Shown: positions 8,391 through 17,574 of the stretch, one piece after another
How positions within the stretch are numbered: the stretch's first letter is position 1
How the letters are laid out: every line of letters starts with the position of its first letter
Assembly (NCBI RefSeq): GCF_002954445.1
Contig: NZ_MQWA01000001.1
Span: 2,547,641 to 2,611,640 of the forward strand
Reading direction: 5' to 3'
DNA: 64,000 nt
Source: Rubritalea profundi
GTDB lineage: Bacteria; Verrucomicrobiota; Verrucomicrobiia; Verrucomicrobiales; Akkermansiaceae
The notes under the pieces: model-generated
The model's input: only the letters and a program-made list of their open reading frames with translations
The model's database searches: none
Told to the model about the DNA's origin: nothing
Position numbers and translations under genes: made by a program

Positions 8391-9437
8391 ATGAAATTTG
8401 GAATTATAGGAACTGGCATGATCGCAAACTTTCATGCCAAAGCGATCGAAGCGATGGCTGGGGGAACTCTCCATTCTTGTTTTGATCGTAGCCCTGAGCG
8501 TGCGACTGAATACGCGGAAGCAAACGGCATCGTGAGCTATGCTACAATGGAGGAATTTCTGGCCGATCCAGAGCTTGAAATAGTCACGATAGGCACACCA
8601 TCAGGCACCCACCAGGAGCCCGCAATGGCAGCACTGAATGCGGGCAAGCATGTTATTTGTGAGAAACCACTTGAGGTGACACCTGAACGCATCGCTCCTA
8701 TGATTGAAGCGGCGGAGAAAAATAAGGTCACGCTAGCCGCGATTCTTAACCGACGCTTCAATGAGTCGGTCGTTGTACTGAAGGATGCGGTCGATCAAAA
8801 ACGCTTTGGCACGCTCTCTCTAGTAGAAGCTTCCGTCAAATGGTTCCGATCACAAGAATACTATGACTCAGCAGGGTGGCGTGGCACATGGGCACTAGAT
8901 GGTGGTGGAGCACTGATGAATCAGTCTGTTCATATTGTCGACCAGCTTATCCACACCATTGGACCAGTCAAACGACTCACCGCAAGCATGGCGTGTCTGG
9001 CACACACAGACATCGAAGTTGAAGACACAGCAGTCGCTATTTTAGAATTTGAAAATGGCGCTAAAGGCGTCATTCAAGGGTCGACCGCTTGTTACTCCTC
9101 CACTGGACACCCAGCTGAGGTGAACATCTGTGGGGATAAAGGCAGCGCATTCCTTGCTGACGAGAAGTTTAAAGTCTGGGACTTTGCGGAAGCGCAAGAT
9201 GTTGACAGCTATGTTCACGCAAACCTTATGGTCGGCGGAGAGGAAGCTGGCTTGGGAGCTAACGACCCCAACGCGATTAACTTCACAGGCCATCAGAGAA
9301 ACTTCGAAGAGGTGGTAGAGTCTATCGAACAAGGACGCCCTTGCACAGTAAGTGGCTACGAAGCCAGAAAAGCTGTTGAAGTGATCTGTGCTATCTATGA
9401 AAGTGCGCGTAACGACGGCGCATGGGTGAGCCTCTAA
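8391..9437 (+). CDS. Gfo/Idh/MocA-family NAD(P)-dependent sugar oxidoreductase
   Basis: A 348-residue cytoplasmic dehydrogenase. The N-terminal Rossmann fold shows GIIGTGMIA (residues 4-12), and CEKPLEV (K92) carries the family's catalytic lysine. A GGGALMNQSVHIVDQL segment provides the usual active-site His/Asp region. Members oxidise hydroxyl groups of sugars, glycosides or inositols. It lies between the Nramp-like transporter (25 bp) and a TIM-barrel isomerase (54 bp), all reading the same way, and opposite the XylR-like regulator. Oxidation of a glycoside at C3 is a plausible role given the DUF1080 gene nearby, but the substrate is not shown by the sequence. Confidence 0.9.
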   Translation: MKFGIIGTGMIANFHAKAIEAMAGGTLHSCFDRSPERATEYAEANGIVSYATMEEFLADPELEIVTIGTPSGTHQEPAMAALNAGKHVICEKPLEVTPERIAPMIEAAEKNKVTLAAILNRRFNESVVVLKDAVDQKRFGTLSLVEASVKWFRSQEYYDSAGWRGTWALDGGGALMNQSVHIVDQLIHTIGPVKRLTASMACLAHTDIEVEDTAVAILEFENGAKGVIQGSTACYSSTGHPAEVNICGDKGSAFLADEKFKVWDFAEAQDVDSYVHANLMVGGEEAGLGANDPNAINFTGHQRNFEEVVESIEQGRPCTVSGYEARKAVEVICAIYESARNDGAWVSL

Positions 9438-9491
9438 GTTGAGGGATTGTTCTCACAAAAGCTCATAGTCATACATAATAGAATTATTTTC

Positions 9492-10352
9492 ATGAAACTC
9501 ACAGGATTCGCTGACGAAGCAGCAAAAGACCTCGCTACTCAAATCAAAGCGACACAGGAGCTGGGATGGCAGTATATTTCAGCACGCGGAATCGATGGGA
9601 AAAACATCCACGACCTCAGCGATGCTGCATTTAACAATGCGGTAGAGCAATTGGCTGAAGCTGATATCAAGATCGCAGAATTTGGTTCCCTCATTGGAAC
9701 TTGGGCAAAGTCGATTCATTCTGATTTTAACATTACGATTGGCGAAATCGAACGCTGCATCGATCGTATGCCCAAACTTGGCACCCAGATCGTTCGCGTG
9801 ATGTCCTACGCTCAAGAGCCTTGGGGAGAGGAGCAATACCTTGACGAAAGGGTCAAAAGGCTCCGCGAGATTGTAGCGAGATTTACAGACGCTGGGATCA
9901 CGGTTGCTCACGAGAACTGCATGAACTACGGAGGATTCAGTAGTCAGCATACCTTAGATCTTGTCGAGAAGGTGCCTGGAATGAAGCTCATTTTTGACAC
10001 AGGCAACCCAGTTTTTCAACGGGATAGATCTATGAGCGAGCCGCAACCGTGGCAAGATGCTTGGCAGTTTTATCAAGACGTGAAGGAGCACATCGTGCAT
10101 GTGCACATTAAAGATTGCTTCAATCCGTTGCGCGATGGTGTTGAGCCTGAATACGTTTTCCCCGGTAAAGGGCAGGGCTACGTGGAACAGATCATGGCCG
10201 ATCTCAAGGCTTCAAATTATCAAGGTTTTGTGGCTATCGAGCCTCATGTCGCCACTGTCTTCCATGCCAAATCCGATAGCGTGGACTGGGACCAATGCTA
10301 CCAAAGTTACGTCGACTACGGCAGAGCTCTAGAAAAAATGACCAGCGAGTAG
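9492..10352 (+). CDS. Sugar phosphate isomerase/epimerase family protein (TIM barrel, AP endonuclease 2 fold)
   Basis: The 286-residue product folds as a metal-dependent TIM barrel. Metal ligand motifs are visible in order: AHEN (Glu), IFDTGN (Asp), HVHIKDC (His) and VAIEPH (Glu). The ATG at 9492 gives the family N-terminus KLTGFADEA; a TTG at 9447 would add an unconserved leader. Related proteins act as isomerases, epimerases or 3-keto-glycoside lyases alongside Gfo/Idh dehydrogenases. Position directly after such a dehydrogenase supports a shared pathway. The exact substrate remains unassigned. Confidence 0.88.
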   Translation: MKLTGFADEAAKDLATQIKATQELGWQYISARGIDGKNIHDLSDAAFNNAVEQLAEADIKIAEFGSLIGTWAKSIHSDFNITIGEIERCIDRMPKLGTQIVRVMSYAQEPWGEEQYLDERVKRLREIVARFTDAGITVAHENCMNYGGFSSQHTLDLVEKVPGMKLIFDTGNPVFQRDRSMSEPQPWQDAWQFYQDVKEHIVHVHIKDCFNPLRDGVEPEYVFPGKGQGYVEQIMADLKASNYQGFVAIEPHVATVFHAKSDSVDWDQCYQSYVDYGRALEKMTSE

Positions 10353-10556
10353 CGCGTGTTGTCATAAAATGTGGAGTCTCTAGGATACGGCACACCAGAT
10401 CACGGCAAGCCAAACTGGACTAGGCAATAGAGCAAGATGCCTTTGTCTTGTTTGGAGCGTCGAATCAATACTCGAAGCTACACAGGTGTTGATGGCTGAG
10501 CCCATTTCAACGAAATAGTCTTGCGGAGAGGGCTATTAGAGTAACCATATCCCTAA

Positions 10557-11591
10557 ATGAACAAACTGTTTGCCAGCATTCTTTTCATTGGGCTCTGCTT
10601 CTGCATGAGTGCAAAATCCAAGCCGATTGATGGCGCTACGGAAGCGTTGTCCAAGGGGATTCATAGGGTGGAAAACACTCGGCTCAGAGTTGTCTCTTAC
10701 AATGGGTATTGGACCTCGATTTTCCCTCGGGATAATGGCGAGGTCAGAACCAGCGAGTGGATTGATGGAAAAGGCATTGATGGTGAGGCGCGCTTGAACC
10801 GGTTTTCTGCATGGGCACCCAAGGCGCATGCGGACATCTGGGCCATGCAGGAAATCATCTACAGTAAAGAAGACGGAGCGGATACCACGGCTGAAGCTAT
10901 CGGTAAGCATTTCGCCAAAATCACGGGGCAAACCTGGCATGCCGCGGCTGATAGCAAAGGCCGATTGGTGCTGAGTCGCTACCCGATCCTCTGGTCCGGG
11001 TCGATCCGAAACGCCCGAGGGATGGCCGCGTTGATCAATCTACCAGACGATGTGGGTGCCGATCTCTTGATGATCAATTTACACTTCTTCACGAAACCCA
11101 AGGAAGTGCAAATCAAGCAGGCGACACGGACCTTGGACTTCATCGATTCGGTTCGCCAGGGCGAGCACCCTGAGATTCCCAAGCAAACCCCAATTATGAT
11201 CTGTGGTGATTTTAACAGCCTTCCTAGCGAAAGACCCTACAACATCCTCGCTAAATTGGCCCGGGATGCAGTGGAGGGAGACGGCAAGCTCAGCCATTTC
11301 CACAACCCAAGGCCACGACAGTTGAGCTCCAAGGCCAGAGGGACCTATGGTGAGGTCGCTTGGTCCGGGACAGTCGGCACATCGACTCCTCAACCACCGA
11401 CCAGAACAATTGACCACATCCTGGCACCCAAGGGCTTTATGGAGCTTCAACAGACTTTTATATTCAATAGCCTGATTCTTCCGGAGAAAACCCTAGCTCA
11501 GTATGGAGTCGAGCGAGAGGCCATACTGTTAAGCCGAGAAGGCCGCCATGAAAAAATAGACCATCTGCCAGTTTTTATGGATCTCAAATGA
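10557..11591 (+). CDS. Secreted endonuclease/exonuclease/phosphatase (EEP) family protein
   Basis: A 344-residue protein with an N-terminal signal peptide (NKLFASILFIGLCFCMSAKS). The EEP (DNase I-like) fold is shown by IWAMQEI with its metal-binding Glu, GDFNSLPSERPY with Asp/Asn, TIDHILAP and the final KIDHLPVFM with the catalytic His. These enzymes cleave phosphodiester or phosphomonoester bonds; in periplasmic or secreted forms the substrates range from nucleic acids to phospholipids and sugar phosphates. It lies 204 bp after the isomerase and may be a separate transcription unit. The substrate cannot be decided from sequence. Confidence 0.85.
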   Translation: MNKLFASILFIGLCFCMSAKSKPIDGATEALSKGIHRVENTRLRVVSYNGYWTSIFPRDNGEVRTSEWIDGKGIDGEARLNRFSAWAPKAHADIWAMQEIIYSKEDGADTTAEAIGKHFAKITGQTWHAAADSKGRLVLSRYPILWSGSIRNARGMAALINLPDDVGADLLMINLHFFTKPKEVQIKQATRTLDFIDSVRQGEHPEIPKQTPIMICGDFNSLPSERPYNILAKLARDAVEGDGKLSHFHNPRPRQLSSKARGTYGEVAWSGTVGTSTPQPPTRTIDHILAPKGFMELQQTFIFNSLILPEKTLAQYGVEREAILLSREGRHEKIDHLPVFMDLK

Positions 11592-11714
11592 AGCGATGAA
11601 ACACGCGAGTTTACCCGCTCAGAGTCCCGCCCCTGGAACTGAGTGGTGAAGGTTCTGGATCAGAAGATCTATGTCATGTTCGGCATTTAAATAGCAGTTC
11701 ACGGAAGCCGAACA

Positions 11715-13196
11715 TTACCCCTTCTCTTTAATGAGAACGATTTCGGCATCGTTCTTTTGAGCCGCACCCGGAGTGCTTCTTCCTTGTTGGATGTACTGCT
11801 TCATCAAGGCGTGGAGCTGTTCTACTTTTTCTGGGTTTTCTGTGTACAGATTAGTCGTCTCAGCAGGATCAGCTTCTAGATCGAACAACTGCCACTTTGG
11901 ATCACCCTTTTTAGCTTTTCTCGGAGTACTCCAACCACCAGATCCACCACAGAAGCAAAGCTTCCACAGGCCTTGGCGGATAGCAAACATGCCTCCAATA
12001 GAGTGCATCACGATAGGAGCACGGTCTACTTTGGCTGGATCTTCTAGAGTTGGATAAAATGAAACTGAATCAACTCCTTCTGTAACCTTTTGCTCAGCTC
12101 CTACGATATCGGCACAGGTCGCATAAAAGTCTACGAGTGAGGTGATTCTTTGAGTTTTTGAACCAGCCTTCACCACCTTTGGCCAACGGGCGATAGTAGG
12201 AACACGGTGTCCGCCTTCGTAGATGTCAGCCTTGTGACCGCGCAGGTCGCCATTCGGCTTGTGCCCCATTTTCACAAGCTCCCCAATTTTCGCTGCTGGC
12301 GAACATCCGTTGTCTGTTGAGAATATAACCAGCGTGTTTTCTGAGATTTTATTTTCATCTAAAGCCTCTAACACCTGGCCAACTACCCAGTCAGTTTCCA
12401 TTAGGAAATCGCCATACTTGCCGATGCTCGACTTACCTAACCAAGCTTTACTTGGAACAATGGGTGTGTGTGGCGAGGTCAGTGGAAGGTAGAGAAAAAA
12501 GGGCTTATCCTCTTTTGCTTTCTGATTGATGAAATCAACAGACTTTCCCGCAAATACTTTCAGACACTGGTTGGCTTCGAAGTCCTGCGTGGCGGCGCCT
12601 TTTCGGAAAAAAGCTTTGGTCACTGTGGGAATAGCCACCGCTTTATCATTCTCAATGTAGACGTAGGGGGCCATATCGAGAGAGGCTTGGATTCCATAGA
12701 AATAATCAAATCCATTCGCGGTGGGGGTGACTGCGGGTTTGGAATAATCAACATCCCATCCGTCTTCAGATTTTGGGTTGCTCTCGGGCTTGAATTGCCA
12801 GCCAATCCCCATGTGCCACTTCCCTACCACCCCAGTGTTGTAGCCATTCTCTTTGAGCAATGACGCCACGGTTGACTCTCCTTTTTTGATAAGGGGCTTA
12901 TCATGTGGAGTGAAGAAAACCGACTTCTGCAGTCGAGTTCTCCAATTATAGCGACCAGTGATCAAGCCGTAACGCGATGGTGTACAAACCGATGCTGTCG
13001 TGTGTGCGTCAGTGAAGCGCATGCCCTCTTTAGCTAAACGGTCCAACGCAGGAGTTGCTGCTTTTCCAGTGGTATGTGACACATCGCCCACCCCCATGTC
13101 ATCGGCAAAGATGAAGATGATGTTAGGTTTGTCTGCTGCTCGTAGAGAAACTAATCCCACCGCACTAGCTATCGTCAATAAAGGTATAAATTTCAT
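11715..13196 (-). CDS. Secreted sulfatase (arylsulfatase-like, formylglycine type)
   Basis: About 493 residues, beginning with a signal peptide (KFIPLLTIASAVGLVSLRA) that argues for the ATG at 13196 instead of 13214. Directly after it comes PNIIFIFADDMG, the sulfatase metal-binding Asp pair. CTPSR (Cys about residue 71) is the signature in which the Cys is converted to formylglycine. GKWHMG and FFLYLPLTSPHTP give further active-site residues, and FSTDNG the second metal site. It removes sulfate from exported or polysaccharide substrates. The maturation enzyme is not in the window. It is convergent with the EEP gene and may act in the same carbohydrate pathway. Confidence 0.93.
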   Translation of the reverse strand: MKFIPLLTIASAVGLVSLRAADKPNIIFIFADDMGVGDVSHTTGKAATPALDRLAKEGMRFTDAHTTASVCTPSRYGLITGRYNWRTRLQKSVFFTPHDKPLIKKGESTVASLLKENGYNTGVVGKWHMGIGWQFKPESNPKSEDGWDVDYSKPAVTPTANGFDYFYGIQASLDMAPYVYIENDKAVAIPTVTKAFFRKGAATQDFEANQCLKVFAGKSVDFINQKAKEDKPFFLYLPLTSPHTPIVPSKAWLGKSSIGKYGDFLMETDWVVGQVLEALDENKISENTLVIFSTDNGCSPAAKIGELVKMGHKPNGDLRGHKADIYEGGHRVPTIARWPKVVKAGSKTQRITSLVDFYATCADIVGAEQKVTEGVDSVSFYPTLEDPAKVDRAPIVMHSIGGMFAIRQGLWKLCFCGGSGGWSTPRKAKKGDPKWQLFDLEADPAETTNLYTENPEKVEQLHALMKQYIQQGRSTPGAAQKNDAEIVLIKEKG

Positions 13197-13214
13197 GAAA
13201 TATATCACAGCCAT

Positions 13215-13632
13215 TCCATAGGCTATTTAATTTTTAGGAAGTAGCTGGCGGCCGCCCCACTGAGGAACGGCCAGGTGATAAATAAACCAGCTAAATTCAA
13301 ACTGTCTGTACTCACTCAGCTCAGCAAGCGCATTCCTCTACATCTGGCTAATAAACTTGCTCTCAAGCAGGGGGGAGTGAGGTGGATTATAGCTTTGTGG
13401 GATATTTCTATAAAATAAAAGAAGGGCGACTCGAATTGCATCAGAAGCGAACGACCGGTGCGAGGAGGCATGCAGGTTAGGCCAAAATGTTCAGCTTCGA
13501 CATTTAAGAAAAAATCCTCTGGGCTGAGAGGGAGGAATGCGGCTGCATGAAAAATTCTGGGTTGTCGTAAAACGTGAAGCAGGAATGCGAAGTGTTTGCT
13601 ATAAATTCTTTATGGGTTAAGTATACTGAGTA
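13215..13632. other. Non-coding gap between the sulfatase and DUF1080 genes
   Basis: A gap of about 418 bp between divergent genes. I see no ORF with family features, no tRNA-like fold and no strong inverted repeat. It presumably holds the promoters of both neighbours. Confidence 0.5.
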
Positions 13633-14391
13633 ATGACCATATCCTCACTCAATCACAAAGTAGGCTTCGCCTTTAGTGCTGTTCTATTTGTCGCAGCATC
13701 GAGCTCTACTGCATTCGCAGAATCAAAGGCTCCAACTGAGCAAAAGGCGACACAGCTCGATGAAGCAATCGCGCTATTTAACGGCAAAGACTTGAGTGGC
13801 TGGAAAATTGTCGGTGGTAATGGCCAATTTAAAGTAGAGGATGGCTGCATTGTCGGATTTGGTGAGAATGTCAAAGGCAATACGTTTCTACGCACTGAGA
13901 AGACATACACGGATTTCGAACTCACTTTTGAGTTCAAATTCGACGATTGGACAGGTAATTCTGGTTTGATGTTTCGGGCGAATCAAAAACCATCGGACGA
14001 TGGCAATGGTCGCGTGTTCGGCTACCAATGTGAAGGAGATAACACTGGCCGTAGCTGGACAGCGGGGATCTATGATGAAGCCCGTCGTGGCTGGCTTTTC
14101 CCAGTGAAAAAGGGTGGCGATGAGGAAGCCAAAAAGCGCGAAGCATTCACTAAGCAAGGGCAGAAACTTTTTAAGTGGGATGATTGGAACACCATCGTGG
14201 TTCGTTGTGAGGGAAACCATATTCAGACCTGGCTCAATGGTGAAAAGCGCGTCGACCTCATCGATGAAGACAAGAAGAACGACACACGCGAAGGCTTCTT
14301 CGGACTTCAAGTGCACAGTGGGAAATCCTGTAACGTGCGTTGGAAAAACATCCAGCTAAAGCCGATTCAATCGACCACCAAAGGAAAATAG
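13633..14391 (+). CDS. Secreted DUF1080-domain protein (3-keto-disaccharide hydrolase family)
   Basis: A 252-residue protein with a signal peptide ending around STAFAESK, then one DUF1080 (PF06439) concanavalin-like domain: IALFNGKDLSGWKIVGG, FRTE-type strand, FEFKFDDWTGNSGLMFRAN and RSWTAGIYDEARRGWLFP, all hallmark positions. Characterised members cleave 3-keto-glycosides produced by Gfo/Idh dehydrogenases, in partnership with TIM-barrel proteins; both partner types are encoded at 8391-10352. It is followed after 6 bp by the large haem protein, so the two are very likely co-transcribed. The start ATG at 13633 has no clear ribosome binding site. Confidence 0.9.
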   Translation: MTISSLNHKVGFAFSAVLFVAASSSTAFAESKAPTEQKATQLDEAIALFNGKDLSGWKIVGGNGQFKVEDGCIVGFGENVKGNTFLRTEKTYTDFELTFEFKFDDWTGNSGLMFRANQKPSDDGNGRVFGYQCEGDNTGRSWTAGIYDEARRGWLFPVKKGGDEEAKKREAFTKQGQKLFKWDDWNTIVVRCEGNHIQTWLNGEKRVDLIDEDKKNDTREGFFGLQVHSGKSCNVRWKNIQLKPIQSTTKGK

Positions 14392-14397
14392 ACTTTG

Positions 14398-16668
14398 ATG
14401 TTTAGCAGAATCATTTCCATTCTATTGGCTGGTAGTTCCTTTTGTTATGCCCAGCAAGGGGACAAAAAAGGACAAGTCCAGCACGATCCAATACCGGCAT
14501 CGAAGATTCCACCTTCACCACTACTGAATCAAGCTGATGCGCTCAAGTCATTCCAATTGGCTGATGGATTTGTGATAGAACCGATCATTGAGGATGCAAA
14601 AATCAATATGCCCGTCGCTTTGGCCTTTGATGCAGGTAGCCGAGCTTGGGTGGTGGAAATGACTCAATACATGGTGGATCTCGACGGTAACCATGAGGAG
14701 TTGGCAACGGGAAAAATCAAAGTCTTCGAAGATACTACGGGAGATGGGAAGTTAGATAAATCTACCGTCTTTCTAGATAAGTTAGTCATGCCGCGCGCTG
14801 TCGCGGTAACCACCGATGGAGTACTATTTGCTAGCTCCGGAAAGCTACAATTTATCAAACGTAATGGGCTCAAGCCTATCGGTGAACCTGAGGTGATCGA
14901 CGCTAGTTACGCAGTGGGAGGCAATGCTGAACACCAAGCAAACGGCCTACTCCTAGCACGTGATAACTGGTACTACAGCGCGAAGTCTGATAAGCGGTTC
15001 CGTAGAATCAATGGCAAATGGGTGATGCAGAAAACTGCCTTTCGTGGGCAGTGGGGCATTGCTCAAGATGACTTTGGTAGACTATTTCACAACAACAACA
15101 GCACCTTGCTGGTCGGTGATCAGTACCGGCCAAACCTTTTTAGAAATATACCAAGCTTCACGCCTAAGTACAGAATGTCTAATCGGGCGACATCGAACAA
15201 AGTGTTTCCTATTCGGATGACACCAGGTTTGAACAGAGCCTACCAAAAGGGAACCTTGGATAAAGACGGAAAGTTAGTCAACGCGACAGCGGCTGCAGGT
15301 ATGGCCATTTACAGAGGTGAAAACTTTCCAGAATCTTATTATGGTTCAGGGATCACGACTGAGCCCGGTGCTTTCTTGGTTAAATTGATCGATCTAGACC
15401 GTGGTGCTGATAATAAATTGCAAGGAAAGTTTCGTTACGAGGAGAGTGAGTTTCTCGCATCCACTGACGAATGGTTTCGGCCAGTCAACGTCTATACCGC
15501 GCCAGATGGCTCGCTATGGATTATCGATATGTATTTTGGCCTACTTCAGCATAAAGCGTACATGACGTCTTATCTCAGGAAGCAGTACGCCAGTCGAAAG
15601 CTCGACAAGTCAATGTCTAACAATGGGAGGTTGTACCGTATTCGATATGCTAAGAATCCACTGAATAAAGCGCCAAAACTTTCTGGTAAATCTGTCGATG
15701 AGCTGATCCCTTATTTATCACATGAAAACGGCACAGTGCGAGATACCGCTCAGAGGTTACTAGTTGGCCTAGTGCAAGATCCAGCTCAGCAAAAGGCGTT
15801 TACCGAGGCGGCCCTTTCGAAGCTTTCTGGAGAACATGCCAAACTCCACGCCCTTTGGGTGTATGAGTCCACTGGATCAATCTCAGTAAGCTTTCTTAAG
15901 CATTGCCTTGAGGCCGATGATTTTGAGCTGAATGCCGCGGCGCTTGAGCTAGCTCATCTCGCTGACAGCCCAATCGATAAAGAAATTTTAGCCTTCCAGC
16001 CCAAATCACAATCTGCTCTTTCAGTAGTCTATGCTCTAGGCCGACTTGGATCTGAGCAAGGCTACGTCAGAGCTCAAGAACTGATCGCTCAATTCTCGAA
16101 ACAAGTCGGTTTGTTAGCCGCAGCCTATGTCAGTGGGCTCGGCAGCAAGCTCCAGCTATCGAAAGATTGGAGTGAACCAAAGGATAAGAACCTGACGAAG
16201 CTATTAGAGCTCGCTAGAGGATCTCTAGACAAATCAAACGTGGCAAAGGCACCGAAAGTGCCGAAGTCTGCCCAAGCAAGATACGATCACGGAAAGAAGC
16301 TCTACCTAGGAAGTGCTACATGCATGGCCTGCCACGGCATGGAGGGCCAAGGGCAAGCTGACTTGTTCCCACCCCTTGCTCCATCAGATTGGGTCAATGG
16401 TGACCCTAGCAGGCTAGCGAAAGTCATTCTGCACGGTCTCGAAGGCCCAATCAAAGTAAATGGAGTTCCCTTCAAAGCTGCGCAAGCTATGCCGAAGTTT
16501 GTCCAGCGCTCTGACCTGACGGATGAAGACTTAGCGTGTGTTATGACCTACCTTCGTTATATGAAAGGCAACAAAGGCGGCGTCGTGAAAGCAGAGCTAG
16601 TCAAAAAAGTGAGAGCTGAGACAAAAGGCCGTACCAAGAATTATACGCAAGCCGAGTTGATGAAATAA
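14398..16668 (+). CDS. PVC-type haem-binding CxxCH protein (membrane-bound-dehydrogenase-like beta propeller plus cytochrome c)
   Basis: A 756-residue exported protein with a signal peptide (FSRIISILLAGSSFCYA). Residues about 45-430 form a beta-propeller of the PVC dehydrogenase-like type, with repeated PDGSLWI/DGVLFAS strands. The middle (430-610) is helical and HEAT-like. The C-terminal ~110 residues are a class I cytochrome c, with CMACH at about 642-646 and a later Met (AMPKF) as likely axial ligand. I prefer the ATG at 14398 to the overlapping TTG at 14395. Such proteins are thought to pass electrons from periplasmic oxidation of sugars or alcohols, although the substrate is unproven. 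It forms a unit with the DUF1080 gene 6 bp upstream. Confidence 0.9.
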   Translation: MFSRIISILLAGSSFCYAQQGDKKGQVQHDPIPASKIPPSPLLNQADALKSFQLADGFVIEPIIEDAKINMPVALAFDAGSRAWVVEMTQYMVDLDGNHEELATGKIKVFEDTTGDGKLDKSTVFLDKLVMPRAVAVTTDGVLFASSGKLQFIKRNGLKPIGEPEVIDASYAVGGNAEHQANGLLLARDNWYYSAKSDKRFRRINGKWVMQKTAFRGQWGIAQDDFGRLFHNNNSTLLVGDQYRPNLFRNIPSFTPKYRMSNRATSNKVFPIRMTPGLNRAYQKGTLDKDGKLVNATAAAGMAIYRGENFPESYYGSGITTEPGAFLVKLIDLDRGADNKLQGKFRYEESEFLASTDEWFRPVNVYTAPDGSLWIIDMYFGLLQHKAYMTSYLRKQYASRKLDKSMSNNGRLYRIRYAKNPLNKAPKLSGKSVDELIPYLSHENGTVRDTAQRLLVGLVQDPAQQKAFTEAALSKLSGEHAKLHALWVYESTGSISVSFLKHCLEADDFELNAAALELAHLADSPIDKEILAFQPKSQSALSVVYALGRLGSEQGYVRAQELIAQFSKQVGLLAAAYVSGLGSKLQLSKDWSEPKDKNLTKLLELARGSLDKSNVAKAPKVPKSAQARYDHGKKLYLGSATCMACHGMEGQGQADLFPPLAPSDWVNGDPSRLAKVILHGLEGPIKVNGVPFKAAQAMPKFVQRSDLTDEDLACVMTYLRYMKGNKGGVVKAELVKKVRAETKGRTKNYTQAELMK

Positions 16669-16694
16669 TTGCCCAGCTTCCGAGTGAGCAACTT

Positions 16695-16913
16695 AGCTAA
16701 TACCATCTTCACAGTTATACTGGATCAATAGAGTTGTTCTAATTCTTTGTAATTGCAGCGGAGCTGATTTTGAGAGCGCGAAACAATCTAGCTATATTAG
16801 CTTCGTTAGTAGTCAGTTGCATAGCTCGCTATGCGTCCTCCTCCTCCTGCCTCGATACTCTCACCATCTTGTTTCGCTATTGATCCACTCTAACTATTCA
16901 AATGGTATAAGCT
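16695..16913. mobile_element. 219-bp MITE-like element with 37-bp terminal inverted repeats
   Basis: Bases 16695-16731 and the reverse complement of 16877-16913 align without gaps and match at 30 of 37 positions, both ending TGGATCAATAG on the inner side and starting AGCT on the outer side. Inside are a second inverted pair, GCGAAACAA (16778-16786) with TTGTTTCGC (16869-16877), and a 7-bp palindrome GCATAGC/GCTATGC at 16819-16834. There is no ORF of note. This is the layout of a non-autonomous miniature transposable element or an interspersed structured repeat. Target-site duplication is not clear. Confidence 0.6.
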
Positions 16914-17000
16914 GGACCACAGAAAAAATCAAAGGCGAGTACGCTCTGATGGGTAGCTGAATGACTGGCTATACCTTTTACCATGTCCAGCGGGGTATAG

Positions 17001-17038
17001 AAAAGCCCACAATGCCGGGAGATGGCAATGTGGGCTTT
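17001..17038 (-). terminator. Terminator of the repeat-rich lipoprotein gene
   Basis: AAAGCCCACA-ATGCC pairs with GGCA-A-TGTGGGCTTT across a short loop, giving a long GC-rich stem 30 bp after the stop codon of the minus-strand gene. On that strand the stem is followed by a CTTTTC tail. Confidence 0.8.
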
Positions 17039-17066
17039 ACTTTAAAGAGTTCTCTGAGAGAGAGAG

Positions 17067-17453
17067 TTACTTAACTGGAATGGGTGAACCAGCTGCCTTT
17101 TTCACAGCGTCATCAACGGACTTTTTTGCAGATTCTGTAGTTGAATCTACTGTGTCTTTAGTTGCTTTAGTTACGCTATTGACTGCATCAGTAGCGGCAG
17201 ACTTAGCTATATTTGCAGTTGCAGCAGTTGCAGCAGTTGCAGCAGTTGCAGCAGGTGCAGCAGGTGCAGCAGGTGCAGCAGGTGCAGCAGGTGCAGCAGT
17301 GTCAGTAACGATGACTTCAGTTTTAGTATTAACTGATTTTTCAGCAGCTACTGTTGTCTTTTCAGCAGTATCGGAAACAGTTTTCTTAGCTTCTTCGCAA
17401 GAAACCATTACAGCAGCAGATGCAGCACAGAGGAGGATAGATTTGAGTTTCAT
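17067..17453 (-). CDS. Alanine-rich lipoprotein with tandem AAP/AAT repeats
   Basis: A 128-residue putative lipoprotein. The N-terminus LKSILLCAASAAVMVSC ends in a lipobox-like VMVSC, placing the acylated Cys near residue 19. The middle (about residues 52-78) is a low-complexity run of Ala-Ala-Pro and Ala-Ala-Thr triplets encoded by 9-bp DNA repeats. The last 50 residues, NSVTKATKDTVDSTTESAKK-like, form an amphipathic helix of the kind seen in small envelope proteins. No enzymatic motif is present. The terminator at 17001-17038 follows. It is downstream of hemH but separated by 121 bp, so it may have its own promoter. Confidence 0.7.
   Translation of the reverse strand: MKLKSILLCAASAAVMVSCEEAKKTVSDTAEKTTVAAEKSVNTKTEVIVTDTAAPAAPAAPAAPAAPAATAATAATAATANIAKSAATDAVNSVTKATKDTVDSTTESAKKSVDDAVKKAAGSPIPVK
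17221..17292. repeat. Tandem 9-bp repeats inside the lipoprotein gene
   Basis: Eight consecutive 9-bp units: three GCAGCAGTT followed by five GCAGCAGGT. Partial units flank both ends. Because the unit is a multiple of three, copy number changes would lengthen or shorten the Ala-Pro/Ala-Thr stalk without shifting the frame. Confidence 0.9.
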
Positions 17454-17574
17454 AGTTGTGTGTAGTTTTGAGGTGGCTCACTTGATTGTGGTTGCCACAC
17501 TCGCTAGAGGTACAGCCATAACCCCACAAACCGAGAAAGAGAAGGTATTTCTGATTATCTGCAAAATTTGAGGA

